This document shows, piece by piece, positions 9,299 to 20,451 of a DNA stretch of 64,000 nucleotides (positions are counted from its first letter, which is position 1; each line of letters starts with the position of its first letter). Source of the stretch: an uncultured SAR116 cluster alpha proteobacterium (lineage in GTDB: Bacteria; Pseudomonadota; Alphaproteobacteria; Puniceispirillales; Marisalimonadaceae); contig CABYBQ010000003.1 in the NCBI GenBank assembly GCA_902517275.1, positions 1 to 64,000 on the forward strand. The letters run 5' to 3'. Both the position numbers and the translations under genes were made by a program. A model generated the notes under the pieces. That model saw only the letters and a list, made by a program, of their open reading frames with translations, ran no database searches and was not told where the DNA came from.

Positions 9299-10713
9299 TA
9301 GTTTCTCATATTAGATTTAATAAAATTTTGAACATCATTTTTGCTTGGATCCATTATATTAAAATATTCTTTACTGCTCATTATATTTTCCAAATGAGAA
9401 GGTTTTTCTGGCATAACATTTATACTTTTACTAATTATCTCTGGAAACTTAGCCGGATGAGCACATGCAAGGGAAATCACAGACATGTCTTTTGATATAA
9501 TATTGTTATCGAGTGCCTTTTGAGCTGCTCCATATCCAATTGCACTATGAGGGTCAAGAATGTAATTATAGTCTGTGTAGACCTTGTTTATTATCTCTAA
9601 AGTTTCCTCGTTTGAAATCATATATGCAGAAAATAAATTATTGATTTTTTGAAGTTGATTTTTTGTGATTTCAAAATTACCATTATTTTTGAACTCTTTC
9701 ATTTGTTGCTTAACTTTATCTGTATCTCTCTCGTTTATCTCGTATAAGAGCCTTTCAAAATTACTAGAAACTTGTATATCCATACTTGGACTATAGGAAG
9801 GAAGCACATTTTTTCTCTCCATTAATCCATTATTAAAAAACCTTGTTAATATATCGTTTTGATTTGATCCACATATTAATTTTGATATAGGCAAACCAAT
9901 TTTTTGGGCCATCCATCCTGCTAATATGTTGCCAAAATTCCCTGTAGGAACTGAGAATACAATCTCTTTATCTGGCACACCTATTTTTAAAGCTGAGTAA
10001 AAATAATATACAATTTGAGGTAAAAGTCTTACCCAGTTTATAGAGTTTATAGCTGACAATGAAGTTTCATCTTTAAATTTCAAGTCTTCAAAACAATCTT
10101 TTACTATTTCCTGACACCCATCAAAATCTGTTTTAACCGATAAAGCGTAAGCTCCTCTTTCATTAATCCAAGTCATCTGCTTTTGTTGAACACTTGAAAC
10201 TCTTTTATGTGGGAAGAGTATAAAGATATCTATATTTTCTTTTCCCTTAAAAGCCTCTAAAGCAGCAGATCCTGTATCACCACTAGTCGCTCCCAAAATT
10301 ACGCCCTTTTGAGCTCTTTTGTTTAGTGCTTGATTAAAAGCTCTAGCTAAAAACTGCATGGCATAGTCTTTAAAAGCTAAGGTAGGACCATGAAATAATT
10401 CAAGCACATGTAAGTTCTTATCAAGTTGATATAATGGGGCAACATCTTTGTTAAATACAGAGTATGTATCTTTGGAGATATTTAATAATTCGTTTTCACT
10501 TGAACAAGGTTCTACGAAAGGTCTTATAATTTTTGCTGATAATTCCGCATAATTTAAATGCTTCATTTCATTTAAATCAGAATGGCTAAATTGGGGCCAT
10601 TCTTCTGGCATGAACAAACCTCCATCCCTTGCTAAACCAGACAAAAGAACATCTTCATAAGAAAGGGATGATTCTCCACCTCTTGTACTTGAATATTTAA
10701 TCGAATTACTCAT
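9298..10713 (-). CDS. thrC: Threonine synthase
   Basis: This PLP enzyme converts O-phosphohomoserine to threonine. The PLP lysine is in HGPTLAFKDYAMQF, and the phosphate-binding loop GATSGDTGSAALEAF follows. The length of 471 residues and the N-terminal YSSTRG start match the long form of the family. Its start overlaps the surf1 stop by 8 bp, so it is probably translationally coupled to the oxidase operon. It works with thrB at 3496-4482. Confidence 0.97.
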   Translation of the reverse strand: MSNSIKYSSTRGGESSLSYEDVLLSGLARDGGLFMPEEWPQFSHSDLNEMKHLNYAELSAKIIRPFVEPCSSENELLNISKDTYSVFNKDVAPLYQLDKNLHVLELFHGPTLAFKDYAMQFLARAFNQALNKRAQKGVILGATSGDTGSAALEAFKGKENIDIFILFPHKRVSSVQQKQMTWINERGAYALSVKTDFDGCQEIVKDCFEDLKFKDETSLSAINSINWVRLLPQIVYYFYSALKIGVPDKEIVFSVPTGNFGNILAGWMAQKIGLPISKLICGSNQNDILTRFFNNGLMERKNVLPSYSPSMDIQVSSNFERLLYEINERDTDKVKQQMKEFKNNGNFEITKNQLQKINNLFSAYMISNEETLEIINKVYTDYNYILDPHSAIGYGAAQKALDNNIISKDMSVISLACAHPAKFPEIISKSINVMPEKPSHLENIMSSKEYFNIMDPSKNDVQNFIKSNMRN

Positions 10714-11449
10714 TGTTGTCTTTCTTTTTGAAACTTAATCTACCAGAAGACACGTGATATGAAAAATATACAAATAACAAAGACAAAGCCAAGCCATACC
10801 AGGTTACAGCATATGATAGGTGTTGATTTCTTAATTTTGGTTTACCTGTAACTCCTATTGGAAGAGTTAGCTTTTCTCCTTGTCGAAGAGCATCTATATA
10901 ATAATTACTTATTACTTGATTTGATGTTAAATTTAAAAATTTAATAATTTCATTTGGCTTTATTGTAAACCAAAAACCATTATTGCCGTCATTTTCTGGG
11001 ACAAAATAACCTTTTTTTTGTGGGAACCTTATTATTCCTTTCAAAACAATTTGTCCCTCAACTAAACTAAACTTTCTCTTTTTAGGATTTCTGTAGCCTT
11101 CAGATACCCAACCTCTATTTATTAAAATTATTTTATTATTACTAAGGTTAAATGGAGTTATTACATGAAATCCAGCATTACCTTCATAAGTTTTACCAGT
11201 AATATAAACTTCGTCTTTATGTAAAAATGATCCTGAAAGCTTTACGGATTTAAATTCATTAATATTTGAAAAATCTAATTTAGATGGATTCTTAATTGGA
11301 TTAGACTGACTTTGTGTAATGTATCTTTCTATTAATGCTTCTTTCCAGAATAATCTTTTAACCTGCCAAGTACCAAAGCTGAACAAAAGAGCAAAAATTA
11401 ATATAGAAAATATTGTTGGCCAAAGTAGAGGCCTAAAGTAAATATTCAT
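10706..11449 (-). CDS. SURF1 family cytochrome oxidase assembly factor
   Basis: This is a membrane protein that helps insert heme a into cytochrome oxidase subunit I. The 247 residues have an N-terminal transmembrane helix (about 10-30), the family motif FGTWQVKRL, a periplasmic domain with INRGWV, and a C-terminal helix after HLSYAVTWYGLALSLL. All are hallmarks of SURF1. It lies directly behind ctaE, as in many Alphaproteobacteria. Confidence 0.95.
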   Translation of the reverse strand: MNIYFRPLLWPTIFSILIFALLFSFGTWQVKRLFWKEALIERYITQSQSNPIKNPSKLDFSNINEFKSVKLSGSFLHKDEVYITGKTYEGNAGFHVITPFNLSNNKIILINRGWVSEGYRNPKKRKFSLVEGQIVLKGIIRFPQKKGYFVPENDGNNGFWFTIKPNEIIKFLNLTSNQVISNYYIDALRQGEKLTLPIGVTGKPKLRNQHLSYAVTWYGLALSLLFVYFSYHVSSGRLSFKKKDNNE

Positions 11450-11473
11450 TAGTTGTATGTAATCTCCAAATTT

Positions 11474-11498
11474 TTGATAAGTTTAATACACTTATCAA
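11474..11498. repeat. Inverted repeat overlapping the ctaE stop codon
   Basis: TTGATAAGT and ACTTATCAA form a perfect 9-bp inverted repeat with a 7-nt loop. The ctaE TGA stop (11497-11495 on the minus strand) lies in one arm. In the transcribed direction the stem is followed by A residues, not U, so it is not a canonical terminator. A 3' hairpin protecting the ctaE message, or a brake before surf1, is possible but unproven. Confidence 0.5.
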
Positions 11499-12280
11499 CC
11501 ACCCCACCAGTATATACACACAAATAAAAACAACCAAACCACGTCAACAAAATGCCAATACCATGCAGCAGCTTCGAAACCAAAGTGGTGTTCAGAAGAA
11601 AAATGACCCTTCAAACCTCTAAACAAACATACAGTTAAAAAAATTGTACCAACTAAAACATGAAATCCGTGAAATCCTGTGGCCATATAAAAGGTTGATG
11701 CATAAATTCCATCGGTAAACGCAAATGTGGCGTGTTGATATTCATAAGCTTGAACGGCTGTGAAAATTGCACCTAGTATTATCGTAAGAACAAGACCCCT
11801 TATAAAATCTTTTCTATTGTTATGCTGTAATGCATGATGAGACCACGTTACAGTACAACCTGACAGAAGAAGAATTAAAGTATTGATTAGTGGTAAATCA
11901 AAAGGATCTAGAGCTACAATGTCAGCTGGAGGCCAAACACCTGTATCAGGATATAAACTGGAATCAAAGAAAGCCCAAAAAAATGCTACAAAGAACATTA
12001 CCTCAGAGCAGATGAAAAATATCATACCATATCTCATACCTATTTGTACAATTGGTGTGTGATGACCTTGATATTCAGCCTCTCTGACCACATCTCTCCA
12101 CCAATAAAACATGGTTGCTATTACCATAAACAAACCAGCTCCTAGCACGTAAATTGAATATGGATATTCATGCATAAACAGAGTAAGACCCAAGAACAAA
12201 GTAAAACCAGCAGCAGACCCTAGTGCAGGCCATGGACTTGGTTCAACTAAATGATATTGATGCTTTTGATCACCGCTCAT
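11495..12280 (-). CDS. ctaE: Cytochrome c oxidase subunit III
   Basis: This is subunit III of the aa3-type oxidase, a seven-helix membrane protein of 261 residues. Typical sequence includes HQYHLVEPSPWPALGSAAGF at the N terminus, FICSEVMFFVAFFWAFF with the conserved Glu, GCTVTWSHHAL, and FEAAAWYWHFVDVVWLFLF near the C terminus. It lies downstream of ctaG in the standard order. A clear ribosome site (AGGAGG) precedes the start. Confidence 0.98.
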   Translation of the reverse strand: MSGDQKHQYHLVEPSPWPALGSAAGFTLFLGLTLFMHEYPYSIYVLGAGLFMVIATMFYWWRDVVREAEYQGHHTPIVQIGMRYGMIFFICSEVMFFVAFFWAFFDSSLYPDTGVWPPADIVALDPFDLPLINTLILLLSGCTVTWSHHALQHNNRKDFIRGLVLTIILGAIFTAVQAYEYQHATFAFTDGIYASTFYMATGFHGFHVLVGTIFLTVCLFRGLKGHFSSEHHFGFEAAAWYWHFVDVVWLFLFVCIYWWGG

Positions 12281-12329
12281 TAAATCCTCCTAATCTATTT
12301 TAATATATTTAAACTTATAATTTCAACAC

Positions 12330-12869
12330 CTAAGTTTCAGCATTGAAGAATGTATAAGATAAGGTAATTTCTTCCAAATTCTTCGTGTTGTCGTCATCAT
12401 TTATACTTGGATCAACGTAAAATGATACAGGCATTTTAACTTCTTCTCCTGGCTGTAGTGTTTGTTTTACAAAACAAAAACAATCAACTTTCATAAAAAT
12501 ACTACCTGCTTTAGGTGGAGAAACATTAAAAACAGCTGTACCTGTGGTTGCTTTATCAGATAAGTTTTTGGCTGTATAATAAATTACTTCTTGTACACCT
12601 GGTTGAACTATAATCTCTTTTTTAGGGGCTGAAAATTCCCAATTCAAATCTGAAGATATATTTGAGTCAAATCTTATTTGAATATTTTTGTATTGACCGC
12701 TTGATCCTGGTGCTAAGGACGCCCTTTGAACAGTTCCTGCATAACCAGTTACCCTACAAAACAAATCATATAAAGGAACTGATGCAAAGGATAAGCCAAG
12801 CATAAAAACGGCAATCAGAAGTGTCCATATAAGAAAGTTATTATTTTTTTTTGATAAACTAACAGCCAT
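12330..12869 (-). CDS. ctaG: Cytochrome oxidase copper assembly protein CtaG/Cox11
   Basis: This protein delivers copper to the CuB site of subunit I. The 179 residues have an N-terminal membrane anchor (about 12-32) and a periplasmic immunoglobulin-like domain. The copper-binding CFC motif is in MKVDCFCFVKQTL, followed by PGEEVKMPVSFYVDP, the family signature. The region around VPLYDLFCRVTGYAGT is also typical. Its ATG abuts the stop of the small coxF-like gene. Confidence 0.97.
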   Translation of the reverse strand: MAVSLSKKNNNFLIWTLLIAVFMLGLSFASVPLYDLFCRVTGYAGTVQRASLAPGSSGQYKNIQIRFDSNISSDLNWEFSAPKKEIIVQPGVQEVIYYTAKNLSDKATTGTAVFNVSPPKAGSIFMKVDCFCFVKQTLQPGEEVKMPVSFYVDPSINDDDNTKNLEEITLSYTFFNAET

Positions 12870-13013
12870 CTACCCTGTAATATCCATTCTTAAAATAGTA
12901 ATAAAAAAGAAAAGAACTACCATACTAATAATTATACCCAAAACTGCAAAATTTTTCGATTTTCTATTTTCATAAAATGTTTTGATATTTTCGTCATCTT
13001 TATTGGTATTCAA
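12870..13013 (-). CDS. CoxF-like small membrane protein of the oxidase operon (not in ORF track)
   Basis: A 47-residue ORF starts with TTG at 13013 and stops at 12870, exactly next to the ctaG ATG. A good ribosome site (AAAGGA) lies about 7 nt upstream, just after the ctaB stop. The product has a charged N terminus (ENRKSKN), one transmembrane helix (FAVLGIIISMVVLFFFITIL) and a short tail ending RMDITG. Short single-helix proteins with this charged-then-hydrophobic pattern sit between ctaB and ctaG in many Alphaproteobacteria. The ORF is missing from the track because of its size. Expression is inferred from position, ribosome site and protein shape. Confidence 0.82.
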   Translation of the reverse strand: MNTNKDDENIKTFYENRKSKNFAVLGIIISMVVLFFFITILRMDITG

Positions 13014-13028
13014 AATTTATCCTTTAAG

Positions 13029-13943
13029 TTAAATTATCTTATCTATGCAAATACCCGCAAAAACGATGCTTAGATAAAAAATTGAGTATATAAATAGACT
13101 TTTCTCGGAACCTTCCACCTTTTTTATAATTAAAAAGGATCTTCTTAAAAATTCTAAACCGGATATCGTAGCTATGAACAGGTATAAATTACCAGAATAG
13201 TCAAATATCCACGGTAAAAGTGAACATGGTACTAACAAGAAAGAATAAATTAATATGTTTTTTCTAGTTATTTTTTCACCAGCAACAATCGGAAGCATTG
13301 GAATATTAGCTGCTGCGTAATCGTCTTTCTTGATTAAAGCCAAAGCCCAAAAATGTGGGGGGGTCCATAAAAAAATTATCAAAAACAAAATTAATGATTC
13401 TATACCTATATTACCTGTTGCACAAACTTGTCCAATTACAGGTGGGAAAGCGCCAGCAGCACCACCAATTACAATATTTTGAACAGTGTATCTTTTTAAC
13501 CAAATTGTATAAACAACTGCGTAAAATAAAATTGTAAACGCTAACAAACTTGCAGCAAGCCAGTTGACTGACAAGCCTAAGATAATGATAGATAATAATG
13601 ATGTTATTACACCAAATGAAAGAGCATCAGCAGGCTGAATTTTTCCTTTTGGAATTGGCCTATCCCTAGTTCTTATCATTAACTGATCAATATCACTCTC
13701 GTACCACTGATTGAGTGCCCCAGAAGCTCCAGCTCCAAGTGCAATCGCAAATATTCCAATCAATGCTAATAAAGGGTGTGAGTTATAACTTTCAACTGGT
13801 TCTGCCGTGAAGTAACCAACAAAGGCTGTAAATACTACTAATGACATAACTCTAGGCTTCATTAGCCTAAAATAATCAAATGGTGAGCTCGATTTATTTA
13901 AGTTTTCGTCTATTCCACTAGTATTTACAGTTACAACAGACAT
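13029..13943 (-). CDS. ctaB: Protoheme IX farnesyltransferase (heme O synthase)
   Basis: This enzyme adds a farnesyl chain to heme B to make heme O, the precursor of the heme A used by subunit I. It is a UbiA-superfamily membrane prenyltransferase of 304 residues. The first aspartate-rich motif is NQWYESDIDQLMIRTRDRPIP. The second region is around TPPHFWALALIKKDDYAAANIPMLP, the heme O synthase signature. It lies between ctaD and the coxF-like gene. No heme A synthase (ctaA) is present in this window. Confidence 0.97.
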   Translation of the reverse strand: MSVVTVNTSGIDENLNKSSSPFDYFRLMKPRVMSLVVFTAFVGYFTAEPVESYNSHPLLALIGIFAIALGAGASGALNQWYESDIDQLMIRTRDRPIPKGKIQPADALSFGVITSLLSIIILGLSVNWLAASLLAFTILFYAVVYTIWLKRYTVQNIVIGGAAGAFPPVIGQVCATGNIGIESLILFLIIFLWTPPHFWALALIKKDDYAAANIPMLPIVAGEKITRKNILIYSFLLVPCSLLPWIFDYSGNLYLFIATISGLEFLRRSFLIIKKVEGSEKSLFIYSIFYLSIVFAGICIDKII

Positions 13944-13962
13944 AATTACACACTAATCATAC

Positions 13963-16454
<2,492 letters not shown>

Positions 16455-16715
16455 CTTGTTTGCTCCTCAACTTCAGCTTGAACAATTCCTATTTTAGAAA
16501 GAATTATAGTTATGGATTAGAATATATCTATTGTTAATTATTTAATTATTTAAAACTTTTTTAACCAAAATACTAGATCTAAAAGCAAAAAAAATTAATT
16601 ATTCAAGAAAAATGTTCTTATAATAAAAAATATTACTTTATTTATTGTTAATCCTTGCGCAAAAGGTTTAAAATTGCCATTTTAAACATAATTTAAATTG
16701 AACGAGATTTATAAA
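16455..16715. promoter_or_regulatory. Divergent control region between ctaC and tldD
   Basis: This 261-bp AT-rich gap has no plausible gene. On the plus strand TTGTTA (16645-16650) and TAAAAT (16669-16674), spaced 18 bp, form a candidate promoter for tldD. On the minus strand a consensus TATAAT lies at 16508-16503, about 50 bp before the ctaC start, without a clear -35 box. Both calls are pattern matches in AT-rich sequence and are therefore weak. Confidence 0.35.
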
Positions 16716-18164
16716 ATGAATGAAAAGTCACCATTAGAAATTACTGATAAAATTTTTTACCATGATAACGATTTTGATTTAACCAAAGTTCAGTCCTTGC
16801 TATCGGATACACTTGAAAGCTCAGATGATGGAGAATTATATCTAGAGTCTACGAAATCAGAATCATTTTCTTTTGATGATGGTCGTATGAAAAACATTTC
16901 CTATGATAGTACAAAAGGTTTTGGATTAAGAGCTATAGCTGGAGAAGCTAGAGGATTTGCTCATTCAGGTGAAATTTCAGAGTCTTCTTTAAAAAGAGCT
17001 TCTGAGACTGTTAAATCTGTATCAAAAAATTACTCAGGTGTAATGTCTCCTGCACCGTCTCACGGTATAAATAAACCTTTATATACATCTCTAAATCCTA
17101 TTGAAGGAACATCATTTCAAATAAAAACAAATCTTCTAGAAGAAATAGATGCATATGCAAGATCTTTAGATACTAATGTTGTTCAAGTTTCAGCTTCAGT
17201 CTCAGCATCTCATCAAGCTATTCAAATACTTAGAGCTGACGGAGAGAGAGCTGCAGACATTAGACCTTTGGTAAGGTTAAATGTGTCACTCGTAGTTGAA
17301 AAAAAGGGTAGACGAGAAACTGGTAGTTCAGGCTGTGGTGGGAGAGGGAAATATGAAGAATGGATTAATTCCGATAGATGGAAAGGGCAAGTTAAAGAGG
17401 CACTAAGAATTGCCAACACTAACCTTGAATCAATTCCAACACCTGCAGGTGAAATGCCTGTAATATTAGGTCCTGGTTGGCCAGGTGTAATGCTTCATGA
17501 AGCAGTTGGACATGGGTTAGAAGGTGATTTCAATAGAAAAGGTACATCAATTTTTTCTGGTAAAATTGGTGAAAAGGTCACTGCTGATGGTGTAACAGTT
17601 ATTGATGATGGAACAATAGAAAATAAAAGAGGATCCATTACAATTGATGATGAAGGCACAAAATCATCAAAAAATATTTTAATTGAAAACGGTATTCTAA
17701 AAAATTATATGCAAGATAGACAAAATGCTCGATTAATGAAAATGGATCCTACCGGTAATGGCAGGAGACAATCTTATTCACATTATCCTATGCCGAGAAT
17801 GACTAATACTTATATGGATAACGGGAATGTTGATCCTAAAGAAATTATTAGCTCTTTAAAGAAAGGTATATATGCTGTTAACTTTGCTGGAGGACAAGTC
17901 GATATTACTAATGGTAAGTTTGTTTTTTCTGCATCTGAAGCCTATTTAGTTGAAAATGGTAAAATTAAACAACCACTTAAAGGCGCAACTTTAATAGGTA
18001 ACGGTCCTGATGCAATGTCAAAAATATCACTAGTTGGTAATGATTTGGCATTAGATGATGGTATAGGCACCTGTGGTAAAGATGGCCAAGGTGTACCTGT
18101 AGGAGTTGGGCAACCCACTTTATTGATGGGAGGTATTACAATTGGAGGTACTGATACAAACTAA
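16716..18164 (+). CDS. tldD: Metalloprotease TldD
   Basis: This is the zinc-bearing partner of the TldD/TldE (PmbA) protease, known in E. coli to trim microcin B17 and unfolded peptides. The zinc motif HExxxH is in MLHEAVGHGLEGDF. The C terminus has the family pattern GTCGKDGQGVPVGVGQPTL. The track begins at TTG 16698, but the ATG at 16716, with GAG about 9 nt upstream, is the more natural start and gives 482 residues. The partner gene pmbA is at 28832-30190, so a full heterodimer can be formed. Confidence 0.95.
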   Translation: MNEKSPLEITDKIFYHDNDFDLTKVQSLLSDTLESSDDGELYLESTKSESFSFDDGRMKNISYDSTKGFGLRAIAGEARGFAHSGEISESSLKRASETVKSVSKNYSGVMSPAPSHGINKPLYTSLNPIEGTSFQIKTNLLEEIDAYARSLDTNVVQVSASVSASHQAIQILRADGERAADIRPLVRLNVSLVVEKKGRRETGSSGCGGRGKYEEWINSDRWKGQVKEALRIANTNLESIPTPAGEMPVILGPGWPGVMLHEAVGHGLEGDFNRKGTSIFSGKIGEKVTADGVTVIDDGTIENKRGSITIDDEGTKSSKNILIENGILKNYMQDRQNARLMKMDPTGNGRRQSYSHYPMPRMTNTYMDNGNVDPKEIISSLKKGIYAVNFAGGQVDITNGKFVFSASEAYLVENGKIKQPLKGATLIGNGPDAMSKISLVGNDLALDDGIGTCGKDGQGVPVGVGQPTLLMGGITIGGTDTN

Positions 18165-18172
18165 ATATTTAT

Positions 18173-19519
18173 TTAGAATGCGTTGTCAGTAAATATTTTA
18201 TTAATATCCCCATTCCAAGAATTATTATATTTTTGGAGTAATTTTTCTGCTCCAGTTTGTTTGTTTTTAACAATATCAAATAAAGGATCTAAAAACTGCC
18301 TTTCATCCATGCCCCTATTATCTAATTGATTACGTCTTGCAAGGCCTGAACTGGATATTGTTAACATTTCTAGAGCAATATCTTGAATTGATTTATTTCC
18401 AAGCTTGCCTCCTAGACCAAATTTAGCTGCAGAAATTCTACCTTCTTCAAGTAAGTTTGTATTCATAAGAGGTTTTGCAAGATTATAAGCTTCAGATTGA
18501 GATTCGCTGTCATAAAGTAATCCTACCCATAGCGCTGGTAAGGCACATATTATGTTCCAAGGACCACCATCAGCGCCCCTCATCTCTAAATATTGCTTTA
18601 GTCTTACTTCTGGGAAAGCAATTGTTATGTGATCTTCCCAATCTTTCATTGTAGGATATTCACCTTTAAAACCATCTAAATTTCCATCCATAAAATCTAA
18701 AAAAGATTTACCTGACACATCTATATATTTCCCATCTCTATATATAAAATACATCGGAACATTCAGAATATAATTTAACCAAGACTCATAGCCAAAATTA
18801 GGATCAAAAACAATTTTTGGAACACCTGTTCTATCAGGGTCTGTATCCGTCCAAACAATCGCTCTTGATGATAAATATCCACTTTCTTTGCCTTCAATAA
18901 AAGGAGAATTAGCAAAAAGAGCCGTTGCAACTGATTGCAGAGCAAGAGATATTTGGAATTTTTGAACCATATCTTTTTCGTTTAAATAGTCAAGGTTGAC
19001 TTGTATAGTACACGTTCGAAGCATCATATCTAATCCTAATTGACCAACCTTAGGCATATAATTCTTCATAATTTCATAACGACCCTTTGGCATCCACTTT
19101 TGATCTGAACGCGACCACTTAGGATCATAACCTAGACCAATCATTGACAAACCAAGCTCTTTCATAGCCTCTTTCATCATTTTAAGGTGTTTGCCAGTTT
19201 CCTTACATGTTTGATGTAAATTATCTAATGGTGTTCCAGATAATTCTAACTGACCTCCAGGCTCTAGTGAGATAGATGCACCAGTTTCATCTTTTAAGGC
19301 TATTGTGTTATTATTTTCTGATATTTTCTCCCAATTATTTTCTCTGGCAAGCTTATTTAACAAATCACTAATACCTGATTTACCGAAGTATCCAACTCTT
19401 TCTAAGTTATCTATATGAAAAACGAACTTTTCGTGTTCTGTTCCAATTTTCCAGTTTTCTCTGGGTTTGGCACCAGCTGCGAACCATTTAAGAAGATCTT
19501 GTTTTTGTATTCTCAGCAT
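18173..19519 (-). CDS. gshA: Glutamate-cysteine ligase (plant/alphaproteobacterial type)
   Basis: This catalyses the first step of glutathione synthesis. It belongs to the GCS2 family shared by Alphaproteobacteria and plants. Conserved segments include NWKIGTEHEKFVF at the start, EPGGQLELSGTPL, RTCTIQVNLDY and EMRGADGGPW. The track extends to 19612, but the added 31 residues are hydrophobic and unlike the family. The ATG at 19519, preceded by GAGG, gives a standard 448 residues. It lies 1.5 to 37 kb from three GGCT-like genes that could act on glutathione or its precursors. Confidence 0.94.
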   Translation of the reverse strand: MLRIQKQDLLKWFAAGAKPRENWKIGTEHEKFVFHIDNLERVGYFGKSGISDLLNKLARENNWEKISENNNTIALKDETGASISLEPGGQLELSGTPLDNLHQTCKETGKHLKMMKEAMKELGLSMIGLGYDPKWSRSDQKWMPKGRYEIMKNYMPKVGQLGLDMMLRTCTIQVNLDYLNEKDMVQKFQISLALQSVATALFANSPFIEGKESGYLSSRAIVWTDTDPDRTGVPKIVFDPNFGYESWLNYILNVPMYFIYRDGKYIDVSGKSFLDFMDGNLDGFKGEYPTMKDWEDHITIAFPEVRLKQYLEMRGADGGPWNIICALPALWVGLLYDSESQSEAYNLAKPLMNTNLLEEGRISAAKFGLGGKLGNKSIQDIALEMLTISSSGLARRNQLDNRGMDERQFLDPLFDIVKNKQTGAEKLLQKYNNSWNGDINKIFTDNAF

Positions 19520-19612
19520 TATGGCCTCATTTTTGATTAGCGTAATTATTAAAAAATATAAATTTAAAATACAATATAATTTTTCACCAACTACAATTGT
19601 AACTTTGATCAA

Positions 19613-20374
19613 TTAATAAAAAGAGTTTTTCATATCTCCATTTAAAGTGTGCCACAATACTAAAGCAGTAACCACCGCTGTATCAGATTTTAAAATTCTT
19701 GGACCAAAATTAATCGGGATCACAAACTTTTTTTGTTTTAAATAACTGATTTCTTTTGTTGTGAATCCACCTTCCGGGCCAACTAAAACAGCGCCACAAG
19801 ATGCATTAGTTGATTTATTAAAATTGTTTAAAGAATGCTTGTCATTTCTCATGGTTTCGTCACCATAATAAATGGTTCTTTTTTCTACCCAATTATCAAT
19901 AACATCATAGAGCTTTTGAAGGGGTAAGATTTCAGGTATAGTAATTCTTTCACATTGTTCTGACGCCTCAATAGCAATATCTTGAAATCTTTTTAAGTTT
20001 AGACTTTTAGTTACCGTTCGTTCAGTAATTAAAGGCACAATTTTTGAAGCTCCTAATTCAGTCGCCTTTTGGATTATATATTCTGAAGGTGTTTTCTTTA
20101 CAAGAGCAAACAGAACCCACAAGTCAGTTTGTTCTTCTCGATCTCTAATTTTTTTTATCACTTCAACTGTTATTAATTTTTTATTATTAGATTGTATTTT
20201 TGCTAAAAATTCACCATTATTGTGATTAAAAATCAAGAAAGTTCCATGTATTTTTTTTCTCATTACGTTCATTAAGTAATGAGATTGTTTTTTGTTTAAT
20301 TCTATTTTTTTTGTTAACATCAATTTATTAGGAACATACAACCTAATTTTAGCATGATACGATATATCTATCAT
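19613..20374 (-). CDS. rsmE: 16S rRNA (uracil-1498-N3)-methyltransferase
   Basis: This is a SPOUT-fold methyltransferase that modifies U1498 in the decoding site of 16S rRNA. The 253 residues include the N-terminal PUA-like domain (RLYVPNKL, HYLMNVMRKK), the family stretch QKATELGASKIVPLITERT with the Glu-Gln segment SEQCERITIPEI, and the knot motif LVGPEGGFTTKEI. It is upstream of gshA on the same strand, as often seen in Alphaproteobacteria. The first ATG lacks a strong ribosome site, so the exact start is a little uncertain. Confidence 0.94.
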   Translation of the reverse strand: MIDISYHAKIRLYVPNKLMLTKKIELNKKQSHYLMNVMRKKIHGTFLIFNHNNGEFLAKIQSNNKKLITVEVIKKIRDREEQTDLWVLFALVKKTPSEYIIQKATELGASKIVPLITERTVTKSLNLKRFQDIAIEASEQCERITIPEILPLQKLYDVIDNWVEKRTIYYGDETMRNDKHSLNNFNKSTNASCGAVLVGPEGGFTTKEISYLKQKKFVIPINFGPRILKSDTAVVTALVLWHTLNGDMKNSFY

Positions 20375-20451
20375 TTCATAAAACCATACTCTTAAAAAAT
20401 TAATTTCATAGTAGATTGATTACCTTAAAGTATGATGATATTCCATTATTC

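Noticed and set aside
18161-18176. Inverted repeat CTAAAT/ATTTAG between tldD and gshA stops
   Set aside because: Two convergent stop codons of the form CTAA/TTAG create such symmetry by themselves; six AT-rich pairs with no T-run do not support a terminator.
19520-19612. N-terminal extension of gshA in the track
   Set aside because: The extra 31 residues are hydrophobic and unlike the family; the ATG at 19519 has a GAGG site and starts the conserved domain.
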